A stretch of DNA of 64,000 bases. It comes from Sacculina carcini. Lineage: Eukaryota > Arthropoda > Thecostraca > Sacculinidae. The stretch is from the NCBI GenBank assembly GCA_916048095.2, contig OU696576.1, forward strand, positions 1,963,501 to 2,027,500, written 5' to 3'. This document shows, in pieces, positions 1 to 11,090 of the stretch (positions are counted from its first letter, which is position 1; each line of letters starts with the position of its first letter). The notes under the pieces are model-generated. The model was not told the origin of the DNA. It did not search any database and saw only the letters and a program-made list of their open reading frames with translations. The position numbers and the translations under genes were made by a program.

Positions 1-1567
1 ACTAGGATGTGGACGAATCCCTGGATGTGTGGAATGGGGTACCTGTCGGGTGTTGTGTCTGCGTTGAGCCGCTCATAACAGCCCACCATACGGTTAGCTT
101 TACCGCCGTCTTTCGGCACCAGATGTATGGGGCTGGCCCAGGGTGAGGACGAGGGGACAACAATACCTCGCTCCAGCAACTCGCTCAACTCCTGCTTGGC
201 CGCGGTGAGCTTGCCTGGCATCAGTCGCCGAGGTCGAGCGTGCACTGGAGCACCTTTCGTGTCTATGCGATGTTCAACTCCAGGTACGTTAATGACGGGG
301 AAACCCGTGGGAGGCTCGCAGAGTCGAATAAAGTCCGCCGATATTCGCACATTCTCGAAGCCGGCGCCGTCCGTGTTCGGTTCACGTACTGCGCTGACGT
401 GCGCCCATGCTGGGTGAGGGCGAGTGGCAGGCTGCTCGTTGCGAGTGGACAGATATGCCGCACTGTCTGTGAGACGTTTGTTGCACATATCGACCACTAG
501 GCCAAACTCCCTGAGAAAGTCGGCGCCCAGCATCGGTGATGGTGCCGATGCCACAAGGAATTTGAATTTGTACACGCGACCGAGGCCAAGATCCACGTCG
601 ACAGGAAAGTCCGTCTGGTACATCTCGATATTGGAGCTGTTAGCAGCGCGTAACGGCGGTCGACGAGGTGAAGCAGGTGGCAACCGGACAGTGCCACTAC
701 TGCCGGCTACCGAACGCGTTTCCCGATACGTCCGATGTGAAAGAGCACGGACTGGTGCATTTGCGGACTGCCGGGCCCCACTGGCGGCGATATCTGCACC
801 AGCGGCTGATGTACGCCTTGGTTTCCGGCGCCGATTGTCCCTGCTCATGTGCGACCGGCTTTCTGCGAACCACTGCTGGTTTCCGTCTGCCTCGCTGACT
901 TGCTAAAACAGTCGCTGTCACTTCCTCGGCCGAATCACCTTCTGCTGCCAGCGCAGTGCGCTGGAGGGACACTGCCGCGGCTTCTAGACTGGGCTGGTGG
1001 TGGCTGTCGGCGCGCTCTGCTACGTCAACTAGCGACATGGTCTTCAGCCGCTCACGACACGTGAGCCGCAGCGCTTCAGGCATCCGGGCAAGGAAAAACT
1101 CCACGACGATGTCGTGTTTTGTATCACTCGGATACAACGCCTCGATGTCACTGTACAGCTGTGAGGGCATGCGTGAGCCAAGTTCGCTCGGTATACTGAG
1201 CAAACGTCTCAAACTCTCGGCCGCCGACAAGTTTAAGCGTTGGCGAAGCAGGCTGCACAGCTGCGTGTAGCAATCATTTGCTAGGTGTTTCGCTGTGACG
1301 ATCTTTGACGATCCTGAACTGGCAGACGGGCAGTCTGGCCAACACCTTCCGCATCTTTGTTGATTGGGTCGTGATGCCGCCGTCTACCAAAAGATTTTCG
1401 CACATGGCCAGCCATGTGTCAATATCCGACACGTTGAACATTGGTAGTTCCACTTTTATCCCTGAGCAAGACTGCTCTGCTGCATGACACGAGCATGGCG
1501 CTGCTTGCTTATCTTGCTGTAATGCCTTTTCTTGCTCCATTGCGAGCACTGAGTTCGGGGTCACCAC
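1..1567 (-). mobile_element. Ty3/gypsy LTR retrotransposon, 5' half (gag, protease end, RT start), degraded
   Basis: Read on the minus strand this stretch gives, in order, a gag-like protein (1567 to 697), a protease C-terminus with LGADFLREFGLVVD (about 560 to 490), and the start of a reverse transcriptase with ELSELLERGIVVPSSSPWAS and HLVPKDGGKA (about 220 to 110), then YPIPHI near the left edge. This is the standard Ty3/gypsy order. Stops and frame changes separate the pieces, so it is not a working copy. It continues off the left edge. No LTR was recognised to its right, where sequence changes near 1570. In the host it lies upstream of, and antisense to, the RNF14-like exon. Confidence 0.75.
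697..1567 (-). pseudogene. gag: gypsy gag (broken in two)
   Basis: The N-terminal part (1567-1274) contains VELPMFNVSDIDTWLAMCEN followed by GGITTQSTKMRKVLARLP, the hallmark capsid start of gypsy Gag proteins. The C-terminal part (1230-697) contains LPSELGSRMPSQ-like sequence (read as IPSELGSRMPSQLYSD), then EFFLARMPEAL and a basic tail. The two parts are in different frames around 1231-1273, so at least one frameshift or stop separates them. No clear zinc knuckle could be seen. It is inferred to be the capsid precursor of the retrotransposon above. Confidence 0.65.
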
Positions 1568-1754
1568 TGTAGCGAACGCAAATACTGTAGAAACACTAGC
1601 CGTGTATTATCGCCACAACTCTTGACAAACGAATGATACGGCACTGGTTGAGCTTACATACACACACACACACAAGCACGGGGGCTAAACTATAGGTCGT
1701 TGACCCCACCGGTCACGCGCGGTCACAGTACTCCTTGCGCCAGGTGCGTGGTGC

Positions 1755-1960
1755 CTACAAGGCCCTTATATTCTTTATGGTTCTATACACTGTATTCACC
1801 ACTCTGGATATATGCCTCTCCGGCGACATATCATCCTCAATAGTTACACCCAAATCTCTTTCGGCAGTCACCTTTTGCAGTTTGTGCTCGCCCAACATAT
1901 AAAATGTCGATGGTATGAGTTTTCCTTTACCAAATTCCATAACGTGGCACTTGCTGGCAT
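1755..1960 (-). mobile_element. LINE reverse transcriptase C-terminal fragment
   Basis: The minus strand reads KCHVMEFGKGK, then LQKVTAERDLGVTIEDDMSPERH, which is the typical stretch just after the catalytic palm of CR1-type non-LTR reverse transcriptases (where the nascent line reads DLGV with D/N following). About 65 residues survive and no flanking parts of the element are seen. It sits immediately upstream of the (TG)n tract that leads into the RNF14-like exon. Confidence 0.6.
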
Positions 1961-1962
1961 TG

Positions 1963-2108
1963 TGTTTGTGTGTGTTTGTATCTTTGTATCCTTTTATCTT
2001 TATATCTGTGTGTGTGTTTGTATCTGTGTGTCCTTTTACCTGTGTGTTTGTGTGAGTGCTTGTATCTTTGTATGTGTGTGGGCGTGTTTGTATCCTTGTG
2101 TCCTTATA

Positions 2109-2178
<70 letters not shown>

Positions 2179-2249
2179 TGTCTTTGTATGTGTCATGTCT
2201 TTGTATGTGTATATATGTGTGTGTTTATATCTTTGTATGTGTGTGTGTA
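1963..2249 (+). repeat. (TG)n-rich tract ending at a splice acceptor
   Basis: Almost pure TG with TTTG, CTTG and TATG interruptions. The longest perfect run is about 2110-2175. It ends directly at the AG of the acceptor of the RNF14-like exon at 2250, so it takes the place of a normal polypyrimidine tract. Apparent reading frames of C/V repeats here are artefacts of the dinucleotide. Confidence 0.9.
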
Positions 2250-2250
2250 G

Positions 2251-2423
2251 GCGAGTGCGAGCGGCTGATTGGCGAGTACAAGACGGCCGACGCCAGCACA
2301 CGCGAGCTACTGGAGCGACGCCACGGCAAGCGTCGGCTTCGACAACTGCTCGACGAGTCTGCCGCCCGCCACTGGATGCAAGATCACGCCGTCAAGTGTC
2401 CCCGCTGCTGCACTCCCATTGAG
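2251..2423 (+). CDS. RNF14: RNF14-like RBR E3 ubiquitin ligase, penultimate exon
   Basis: This exon is bounded by TGTGTAG at its start and GAG|GTCAGT at its end. It encodes CERLIGEYKTADASTRELL, then RRHGKRRLRQLLDE and KCPRCCTPIE. This matches the RNF14 region between IBR and RING2 (the KRLLDQRYGKR helix) and the first Cys pair of RING2. RBR ligases accept ubiquitin from E2 on a catalytic RING2 cysteine before passing it to substrate. The exon starts with two bases of a split codon and ends in phase 0, which fits the exon at 20439. Upstream exons (RWD, RING1, IBR) must lie left of this window. The gene name rests on remembered family sequence. Confidence 0.85.
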
Positions 2424-2494
2424 GTCAGTCTGTCTATCTGTCTGTTTGATTCAGCGTTAGAAGTACTTCCGAAGTACCGTAGAGCCCGGGCAAC

Positions 2495-5310
2495 CTATCG
2501 TTCATGTCGTGGTGTCCCACTGTAGCGGCCTCTAGTCACCGCTAGCCGTTGATTACCTGTCCTTATTTTTGTTAAGTATATCCGATCTTTTTTATTGAGT
2601 TTATTTAGGTAATCTTCCAACTCGTAAGTCGTCTTATATAGTCTATAATTACAGCAAAATGTTTTACTTGCCATATTTGAATACCATTGGTTAATCCATA
2701 TATATTTGAGTTTTCTTTTAACCATATGCATTGTCCTAACGGGATTATATATATTTTGTAGTGTCCATAAGCTGCACAACCCGCTCTCATTACAAATGCT
2801 GCTTATATACAATAACCACGGTGCAACGTAGGTTCCGTCGTTGAAAATCTTAAGTAGGCAATTATATCATATATATCTGAGTTTTGTGTTTTTACCAGAT
2901 ATTATGCGAATCCAGTAGTTGAATGTCATACTTTTTATATGGATCTCTATGGGATATATTCCAGTTTCGCCATATACCATATCATTGCATGCCCTCTTAT
3001 TAACAAATAAAACGTGCTTCAGAAGCTTGGTTTATAGCAGCTCGATTTCTCTTATTGCCTCGCTTGCCCACACTTCGCACCCATATGCCAGTATCGGCAT
3101 GATCATACTTTTGTACATTTGTAACTGTATATGTACTGGTAAACTGTCTTTACGAATTGTTCCGATTACACTATACATGGCCTTTGTGGCTCTTTCTGTA
3201 ATATCCAATTGACCTTTCCTGAATTTTTCATTATAATTGAATATAATTCCTAGGTACTTAATTTCATCGACCACTTCTATTGTCTCGCCATTCAGTCTGA
3301 AATCGAGCCAGTCTGGTTGAGTCTTGACCCTACTGGAAACAACTATTTTGGTTTTATTAGTATATATTTTCAGTTTCCATCTGTCAAAGTAATCTTGTAG
3401 TGAACTCATTGCTTTTTTCATTTGTTGTTCGTCTTCAGCCAAAATTTCAGTGTCATCCGCGTACATCAGTATCATGATTTTAAGACATATGTCTAGAATT
3501 TCATCGTCAAATTCGATGAAAATACAACCATCTTCGAGCAATTTATCCTCCATATCTCTCACATATAATGCAAATAATAATGGGGACAGATTTTCACCTT
3601 GTCGAATACCCATATTAACACGGAAACATTTTGACAACCCTTTGTCCAACGACACACATGATTCCACATTTTTGTACATACTACGAACAATAATAAAAAT
3701 TTTACCTTTCACATTAGCTTGCACTAGCTTATACCACAAACCATTCCTCCACATTGTGTCAAATGCTTTTTGATAATCAACAAAAAGTAGAAAAGTTTTT
3801 TTTCTTTTTTCTTTTGAAGATTTCTATTACATTTTTAGAAGCAAAATGTGATCCAGCGTTGAGTATCCTCTTCTGAATCCAGTTTGTCTTTCTCCTATCA
3901 GGCCACATTCTTCTGCATATTTGAACAGTCTATCATTGATTATTGACGTGAATAATTTGCCAAGACAGCTCAGTAGAGTAATTCCTCGATAACTATTTGG
4001 GTTGTTAATGTTGCCTTTGTTCTTGTATATTGGGATAATTATTCTAGTGGACCAGTATGACGGGAACACACCATCATCCAGTATCTTGTTGTAAAAGCCA
4101 GCATACAATTAATAAACTATATCTTTCGTATTCTTTATGTACTCGGTCATAATGTTGTCGATTCCCGGTGATTTACCTTTTTTTAACTTATTAATACAAG
4201 CAATTACTTCCTCTGGGGTTCGCTCGTCTAGAAAAGAATGTTTGCAATCATCAGCTATGTGAGAATGGAAATCGTCATGATAATCGTCTCCTAAATTTTC
4301 CCCTGCCAGCAAATCCTTAAAATGTTCATAAAACTCCATCAATGATACCGCGCATTCTTCCTTTGGTCTCGAATGTCTCAGGATTCTCCAATAGTCCTTA
4401 GGGTTTTCCTTTTCGGCATTTCTTAATCGCGAGACGATTTGGATGGACCTTTGTTCCTTGACTCTATAAATTTCTTGCTTATATTTTCTACTCATCAGCA
4501 TCAATTGTTCTAGTGTATCATTGGTCTTTAATTTATTGTGTCTATTTTTAGCACTATAGTATTTTTTTCTATGTATCAGACATCTATCATCATATCTATA
4601 TATGCATGCACCGTTACTCTGTTTTGTGTGTTTCCTCATTGATTTGACGGGAAATGTTTTTCTAGCCGGCTCGAGAAGCAGTTTTTGTATTGAATTATTC
4701 ATCTCATCTATTGTCAGAGAAGACATGTTAGCAAATATATTGCTGACAGATTCAGCATATACATTTTGTCTGTACATTTCTACTTTATCAGCTGTCCACC
4801 TGCCTGGTCTGATGTTTTCTAGTTCATATGTGTTTGATTCAGATTTCTGGTATTGATCATCCGTTGACGTTTTAATCTTCCATTTCACATTAATCGAAAC
4901 TGTGATCCCACAGTGCACATCAGAAATCAAAGGATCAAAATCAAGTACTTCGAATCCAGATATCATATTCCGAATGTGGTATGTTCCCATTATGTAGTCC
5001 ACATTTGTTTTGAATGTGGTTCTAGCCTTGTCAACACCGTAATCATCATCTACTCTTCCGTTTAATATGATTACTCTATTGTTTTTACATATTTCTAACA
5101 ATTTTTTCCCATAATAGCTCCTATCAGCATTTTGGTCTTCGTTGAATCTCTCCACAGAAATGTTATACGCTTTCATTGATTCTTCAATATCTATTTGATA
5201 ATCATTATCACTCCCACAATCAGCTATAACTGAGCGAACACCAGTGTGTGCATTAAAGTCGCCGCATATTATATGTCTGCAGTCCGCATTTGAGAGCATA
5301 CATGTGTGTG
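2495..5310 (-). mobile_element. Non-LTR retrotransposon (LINE), ORF2 remnant, truncated at both ends
   Basis: Reading right to left: the endonuclease C-terminal half with HIICGDFNAHTG (about 5270) and ISDVHCGITVSI (about 4920); a spacer; RT start with KGKSPGIDN (about 4160); VFPSYWSTRIIIPIYKNKG and YRGITLL; VDYQKAFD (about 3770); GIRQGENLSPLLFALYV (about 3590); the YADD box in LMYADDTEIL (about 3460); and the tail with RTGNQRLAVTRGRYSG (about 2530). The reading frame is broken by a stop at 4109 and a shift near 3800-3830. It stops just before the usual terminal zinc-finger. The RT resembles a group common in invertebrates that I cannot place in a clade. Confidence 0.8.
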
Positions 5311-5338
5311 AGCTGGATCAAATCACTGCAGAAACTGG

Positions 5339-5561
5339 TGTTGTGCTCCACGTGTAACTGAGTCTCGCTCCACCTGGCGGTACCTGCTAGAAGCGCAGTG
5401 ACCTGTGTGTCGTGTTGTGTTTCTCGTATTGTGCGTGTTTGATCTTGTGTGTATGTTTGTCTGTAATGTCTTGCTCGTCCCTTGTTGTATGCACAAATAC
5501 AGTCGGTCCAAAGAACTCGCACTACTTGCATGTGACGCTTCGTGGCGAGCTAAACGCCACA
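5339..5561 (+). repeat. 5' LTR of the small LTR element
   Basis: 223 bp, beginning TGTTGTG and ending GCCACA. It is nearly identical to the 3' LTR as far as CAGTCGGTCCAAAG, after which about 35 bp differ before the shared CTAAACGCCACA end. Confidence 0.8.
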
Positions 5562-6184
5562 TTGGTGACCCCGACGTGATGATGGTGTGATGCTGAGTGA
5601 ATTTGTTTTGACTGTGTCTCATCTGCCTGTGATATTGCCTCGTTTTTCCGCGCATCGCCTATCCGTCTGTGTCGCAGCCTTCTGTGCCTCCCTACGAGCG
5701 ACGCACTCTCAGCTGCTGACCAGACGCACCAGCATCACACTATCCAAGGCCGACTCCGTCCGGTGCCGTACTCAATCGTGTTTTTCTCCTACGGACGCCG
5801 GACGTAAAACCACCGAATAGGAAACGCCTGCGCAGCAAGAAGACAACACAATAATATTGCCTCGTCCTCTTGCTGGATGCAGTTTCCGCTAACCTACGAC
5901 AAACTTTGCCTCACTGAACAGCAAACGTCTGCGCAGCAAGGGGTCAACATAATTTCGTCAGGATTGGCTCGACTCCTTGCTGGATGCAGTTTCTGCTCAA
6001 CAACCTCGTCACCGAACTGCGCAGCACGAGGTCGACTTCATTGTGTGAAATCTACTTGGCCTCGTGCTGCCGTGCAGTATGGCGCGCCGGTCTACCATAC
6101 CGGCGAAGCTTCACCGACATCATCGAAAGTCCGACACCATCATCATCGAAACTAATCAATACCGCTCCGCTTCTGGTGGGGGAG

Positions 6185-6410
6185 TCTTGTGTTGCTCCAC
6201 GTGTAACTGCGTCTCGCTCCACCTGGCGGTACCTGCTAGAAGCGCAGTGACCTGTGTGTCGTGTTGTGTTTCTCGTATTGTGCGTGTTTGATCTTGTGTG
6301 TATGTTTGTCTGTAATGTCTTGCTCGTCCCTTGTTGTATGCACAAATACAGTCGGTCCAAAGGACTCATATTGTGAGCATGTGCAATTCCGTGGCTACCT
6401 AAACGCCACA
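6185..6410 (+). repeat. 3' LTR of the small LTR element
   Basis: 226 bp following a GGTGGGGGAG polypurine tract. It shares about 180 bp of almost unchanged sequence with the 5' LTR, so the insertion is fairly young except for a divergent patch near its end. Confidence 0.8.
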
Positions 6411-6414
6411 CTGG

Positions 6415-7762
6415 AATGGGTAATTTGGCAGAGGAAAACGACCGGGCGCAGTGCGAGTGGAATAATCGCAAAACAATCTTCGGCCGCATGACAGCGGGAC
6501 ATGCCGGAGCTGCAGCGAGTGATCACTAGCGGCGATGAATTTAGTCAAGTCGTCGTCCTCACTTTGGACATCTGCCATGGCCGAGAAATCATCAAGCCTG
6601 CAAGTCGGTACGGACAGCATAGCAAAAGTGTTCGAAAGCGCGTCGGCAACCGTGTTTGCTGACCCAGGGACATGATGTGTGTCGCTGGTGAATTGGACAA
6701 TATAGTCCAATTGCCGTATTTTTCGCGGGTAGTGGTGGTCTGAGGCCGAGTGCAGTGCCCCAATCAGTAGATTGTGGTCGGTGTATACCTCAAAGCTACG
6801 CCCTTCCACTGCATGTCTAAAGTGTATGATTGCGGCGTCCACCGCCAGCAGCTCCCGACCAAATACGCTTTATCGCGGTTCAGTTGACGTCAGCTGACGA
6901 GAGAAATATTCCAACGGCCGCCAGGCATCTTGCACGTATTGTTGTAGGACCGCTCCGATACATGTGGATTACACATTCACCTGGAGTGGCAGTGGTGCGT
7001 CCGCGGCGGGGTAGGCAAGCTGGGTGGCTTCAGCCAGATTGGTCTTAGCACGATGTAATGCCTAGGTAGTTTCCGCTGTCCATCTTACCGGCCGACAATA
7101 TTTGCGACTTCGAGCAGTGATAAACACATGGAACGGAGCCAGTATTGCAGCAGCCCATGGTATGAGCCGATCGTAATATGAAAGCATACCCACAAATCGC
7201 CGTTGTTCCGTTTCTGTCTGAGGCAGTGGATACGAATTGACAGCTTCTACGTTGGACGATAATGGTGCTATACCGTTTGCTGAGGTGTCGTGGCCTAAAA
7301 AGGAGAGCCGATCAACATCAAACACACACCTACCGGGATTCACTACTAGTCCATGATGTTTCAGCGTTTGAATAACAGCTTCGATGTGTTCTATGTGTTT
7401 TAAGTAGGATTTACTGGCAAATATGTCATCATCAATTTAGACGTAACAAAATGGCATGTCGGCAACATTTCTTCCATCAAACGCTGGTAGGATTGAGCGG
7501 CATTGCAGAATCCGAAACGAAGGCGAATGCATTCAAAAAGTACGAATGGTGTGATAAGAGCGGATTTCGGAATTTCATCGGGATTGAGAGGAATATGATT
7601 GTAGGCAGGAATTATGTCCAAATGAGAAAAGTATTTAAAATTATGAAGATGTTTGAAAGAACCGTGCACAAAAGCGATCGGATATTTATATGGAACCGTT
7701 ATGGAGTTGAGTGCCCGATAATCCGCATAGACTCTCCATGAACTATCCTTCTTGGAGTCTCC
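6415..7762 (-). mobile_element. pol: Ty3/gypsy fragment: RT and RNase H
   Basis: The minus strand begins with DSSWRVYADYRALN (about 7745), continues with FSHLDIIPAYNHIPLN and FGFCNAAQSYQRLM (RT fingers and palm), then FLGHDTSANGI, and the RNase H region with EVYTDHNLLIGALHS and VPGSANTVADALSN (about 6650). Frame breaks lie near 7400 and 7050. The fragment is cut on its right by the I-like LINE at 7763 and on its left by the small LTR element. It may belong to the same copy as the gypsy 5' half at 1-1567, but that was not shown. Confidence 0.75.
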
Positions 7763-8521
7763 CTGTGGTAGGGGGTTAGAATTCTGCCGCCGTAGCTGCC
7801 GCGTGTCGTAAAAGGCGACTAAAGGCAGACATGTCTGGTCAGTTATCGACCTGCTACTGGTGACATGTAACCCGGTGCAACTGGACGCATGGTCGGAATG
7901 TCGGCGACTAATCCGTCCCCCTCATCCACTGGCCTATGCCAGTGAAGTTGATGGTCAGACACCCAGCAGGGAGAAAAACAAGACCTGTCAATGGGCGGAG
8001 GAGCTTATTTGTAGCGAACGGCTATCTGGAAACCCTTCCCCGTCGGATCGGCAAACAGGATCCTGGCCGCTGAGTGTCACGTCACCCGGGGTGTAGAGGT
8101 GGCGTGACGCAACACTCGTCTTTGGCGTGCGCGTCGAACCCCGACGGGGCCGCTGTTTGGCTCCTCGACAGGGGAGAGAATGGTCCGACGTCGGCACTGG
8201 TGGCCGGGTAGGGCTCACGGGGTCAAGGGTGAGGTGCCTGGTGTTCGAGGGGGCCCCGCCGGATGCAGTGTCCGCCGTTTGCAGTTGGGTTGCAGTTGCT
8301 GTGTCCAGATGAACCGGTGGGGGTCACTGGTTCGGGCTCCCATGCTGGCTCTGCCCGTCTCCCCAGTAGGGCCCCGTGCAGAGGTGGGTAGTCGTGTGCG
8401 CAGAAACAATAACACCTCTAATGGCTTCCAAATCTCCCATCACCCCACTTGCTGGTCGTCCATCGGGCGATCGGCCACGGCCGCCGAAAGGTGGCCGTAC
8501 TCTGAGCCACTTGCACGATGA

Positions 8522-9593
8522 GAGTCGTGTTGCGCCTGTACCGATGATGCTGGTTTTTACCAGCACCAATGAACATGTAAAACTGTCCTCACTGAAACCA
8601 TTCCGTCGTCTGGATGGATTCAAGAACATTGGTGACGTGGTTGTCGAGACCAGCCGACAGAGAGATGGTTCTCTGCTGGTCAAATACGGATCTGGGACAG
8701 CAGCCACCCCCGCGATGAAGGCCGACACATTTCGGTATCGCGTGAACTCGGACAATGAAAAGCTTTGGGTGAGCACCCCCATCTTGGTGTGCGCTCATTT
8801 GATCCTAAACCATGCATGAGGTGTTGTGTTTTATCGTGCGCTATAGGGTGTTGAGAACGAAGAAATCTGCATTTCGGTATCGCGTGAACTCGGACAATGA
8901 AAAACTTTGGTTGAGCACCCCCATCTCGGTGTGCGCACATTTGATCCTAAACCATGCAAGAGGTGTTGTGTTTCATCGTGCGCTAGAGGGTGTTGAGAAC
9001 GAGGAAATCTGCATCCCAAGGTGTCATCCGCGTGGAGCGCTTCGTCAGACGGCGTGAAGGTAGCGAGGTGCCAACATACTCGTTTTTCCTCTCGTTTGAC
9101 GGTGTTGTTCTGACGGATGATATCAAGGTCGGGGACATCCGTCATCGTATCCGAGTCCGCCCTTACGTGCCCAACCCGATGCGGTGCTACAGGTGTCAAC
9201 TTTTCGGACATACAATCTCCCGCTGCAACCGTGCAGAGATCTGCGGACGTTGCTCATCCGAACGGCACAATGCTGCTGATTCTGACAGCGACACATATGT
9301 ATGTGTTAATTGCAATAGCAGCGGTCATGCGTCTTCGTCGCGTGACTGCCCAGAATGGCTCAGAGAGAGAGATTCTGGCAATTCGCGCTGCCCAGCGCTG
9401 CAGTTTCGGCGAGGCTCGTGCTGTGTATCGCAGCTCGCATCCGTCGGACCCGTCCTTTGCCGGCACGGTCAAACAGTCAGCTCAATATCCGCAGTCCGTT
9501 GACTCGTTTCTGGAGAAGCTGACTGTTGGAGACTTTTTGAAGCTGGTTGCACCTGAGGTTGACAAACGGGAACATAACGGGAACACTGGTTGA
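8522..9593 (+). pseudogene. LINE ORF1 (gag-like, CCHC zinc knuckles)
   Basis: Readable pieces include VKLSSLKPFRRLDGFKNIGD (about 8576), FRYRVNSDNEKLW, VIRVERFVRRREGSEVPTYS (about 9022), and then MRCYRCQLFGHTISRC, EICGRCSSERHNA and YVCVNCNSSGHASSSRDCPE (9180-9352). The Cys/His spacing is that of nucleic-acid-binding knuckles in I-group ORF1 proteins, which coat the element RNA. A 143-bp internal duplication and frame changes break the frame. Confidence 0.7.
8728..9013 (+). repeat. 143-bp tandem duplication inside LINE ORF1
   Basis: Two copies (8728-8870 and 8871-9013) each starting CATTTCGGTATCGCGTGAAC and ending GAAATCTGCAT. They differ at only a few sites. The duplication breaks the ORF1 reading frame. 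Confidence 0.85.
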
Positions 9594-10239
9594 TCGGCGC
9601 CCTGAGGAGGCTGTCGTGCCGCGGTCGCCAACGGCCGCACCCCAGCGGTCCCAGGCGTCCGCGACCCAGCGGCCCCAGACGGCCGCGACTCAGCGGCCTA
9701 AGGCGGTCGCTCCCCATCAGCCTAAACAGGCTGCTGAACGGTGACCTTAGCGGGTCGCCGATCGGCCGGTCAACCGGCCGATGGACCGTGCTGTAAAACG
9801 GCAGCGATGCCGGTTAGCCAGGGTGGCAAAAATCCGGCCACACAGCAGGCTTCCAAGCCGGCAGAGCGGTCGTCTCCGAGCCGGAGGAAATCCGGAGACT
9901 GGACGGTGATTCAACACAAGAACCGCTGTTTAGTCAAGTAAGCCTCACTTAGGAGTGACCGGCGATCATCTTCCGGTCACAAAGCGAGCGCGGGGCCTCC
10001 TTCTTCACGCTCGGCGGTTGCCAGCGCGCCGCCTTCTCACGACGGAGCGACTCCCACCACTTCCATGGAAGTGGAGAGTTTCTCTAAGCGGAAGCTCTCG
10101 GACTCTCCAAGCGGGTCCACACTTTACGCGGAGAGAGGAAGATCCGTCAATCGATGCGAGTAGGTACCTGTGCTACCTGGCTTTTTATGTATATGTGCCT
10201 TTTTTATCGGGAGTATTTATCTATATTTTATTGTTTTAT

Positions 10240-10860
10240 ATATATTTTGTCCATATTACATTGTAATATCAGAGGTATTAGGTCGAATTCTAATGATTTA
10301 GCTCATATTCTACACTCCCGACAGCCATCGATTTTAGCAATACAGGAGACTAAGCTTTTAACTTCTTCGTATTTTAGTATTCAGGATTTTAATGTTTTTA
10401 GATATGATAATCCCAGCTCGACTATAGCCCATGGCGTGGTTATGTTCGCACCAGTGTACCCTGTCGCCGCCTGCATATTCAGTCAGATTTGCAGGTGGTT
10501 GCGGTTCGGTGCTGGCTGGATGGTAGGGAGGTGAGTGTGTGCTCATTGTACCTGCCGCCTGGCCGCCCGTTCCCAAGGGCTGACGTCGAGTTTTTAATAA
10601 ATTCGCTTACACTCCCTTTTTACAATTTAGGCGATCATAATGCTCACAGTCCTGTTTGGGGTTGTGCTGCATATTGTATCCGTGGTTTCATTATGGAGGA
10701 TATTCTAATGGTTTTATACACAGGTATGTTAAACACATGTACATATACGTATTGTACAATGTTATCGGTAAGCATGTCCGCTCTGGACCTCAGTCTGTGC
10801 AGTCCCAGTCTGCAGGCATCTACGAGCTGGACCGTTTAGAACAGTCTGTATGGGAGTGAC
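10240..10860 (+). pseudogene. LINE endonuclease (APE-like) remnant
   Basis: Contains LHCNIRGIRSNSNDLAH and ILAIQETKLL (Asn and Glu motifs of APE-type endonucleases, about 10258-10350), VCSLYLPPGRPFPRADVE (about 10536), and LGDHNAHSPVWG (about 10630), where the usual GDFN reads GDHN. Frameshifts lie near 10440 and 10480. The enzyme nicks target DNA to prime reverse transcription. This copy is broken. Confidence 0.7.
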
Positions 10861-11090
10861 CACATCCCTATATGGATCTGTCTCAATGAGGTACCTAGGC
10901 TGGGAACACGACCACCGAGATGGAGTTTCAATCGGGCTGATCGGATCCACCATGGTTGCTTGACTCTGGAAGCTATGGGTATCCCCACACTTCGTCCTAG
11001 CGTTGAATATTTTACTTAGGACACTGTCACCTGTGCCAAGCGGAGCATTCCGCGTACGGCATTGCGTCCCCGGCGGCGTCCTGTTCCATT

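Larger units (their letters stand above)
5339..6410 (+). mobile_element. Small non-autonomous LTR retrotransposon (TRIM-like)
   Basis: Two direct repeats of about 225 bp (5339-5561 and 6185-6410) flank a 623-bp interior. The interior starts with TTGGTGACCCCGACGTGATG, which looks like a tRNA primer-binding site, and ends with GGTGGGGGAG, a polypurine tract directly before the second LTR. Both LTRs end in CGCCACA. The element is flanked by CTGG on each side (5335-5338 and 6411-6414), a 4-bp target-site duplication of the type left by gypsy integrases. No gag or pol could be read in the interior, so it must rely on enzymes from another element. It is either a TRIM or a strongly deleted gypsy copy. 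Confidence 0.8.

Noticed and set aside
1970..2250. Open frames of Cys/Val or Thr/His repeats, here and at 13.9, 15.0, 23.4, 33.1, 40.0, 53.3 and 62.4 kb
   Set aside because: They are translations of (TG)n/(CA)n and show no protein-like composition.
8127..8521. GC-rich frames upstream of the LINE ORF1
   Set aside because: Overlapping frames on both strands without recognisable motifs, in the 5' region of the I-like LINE.
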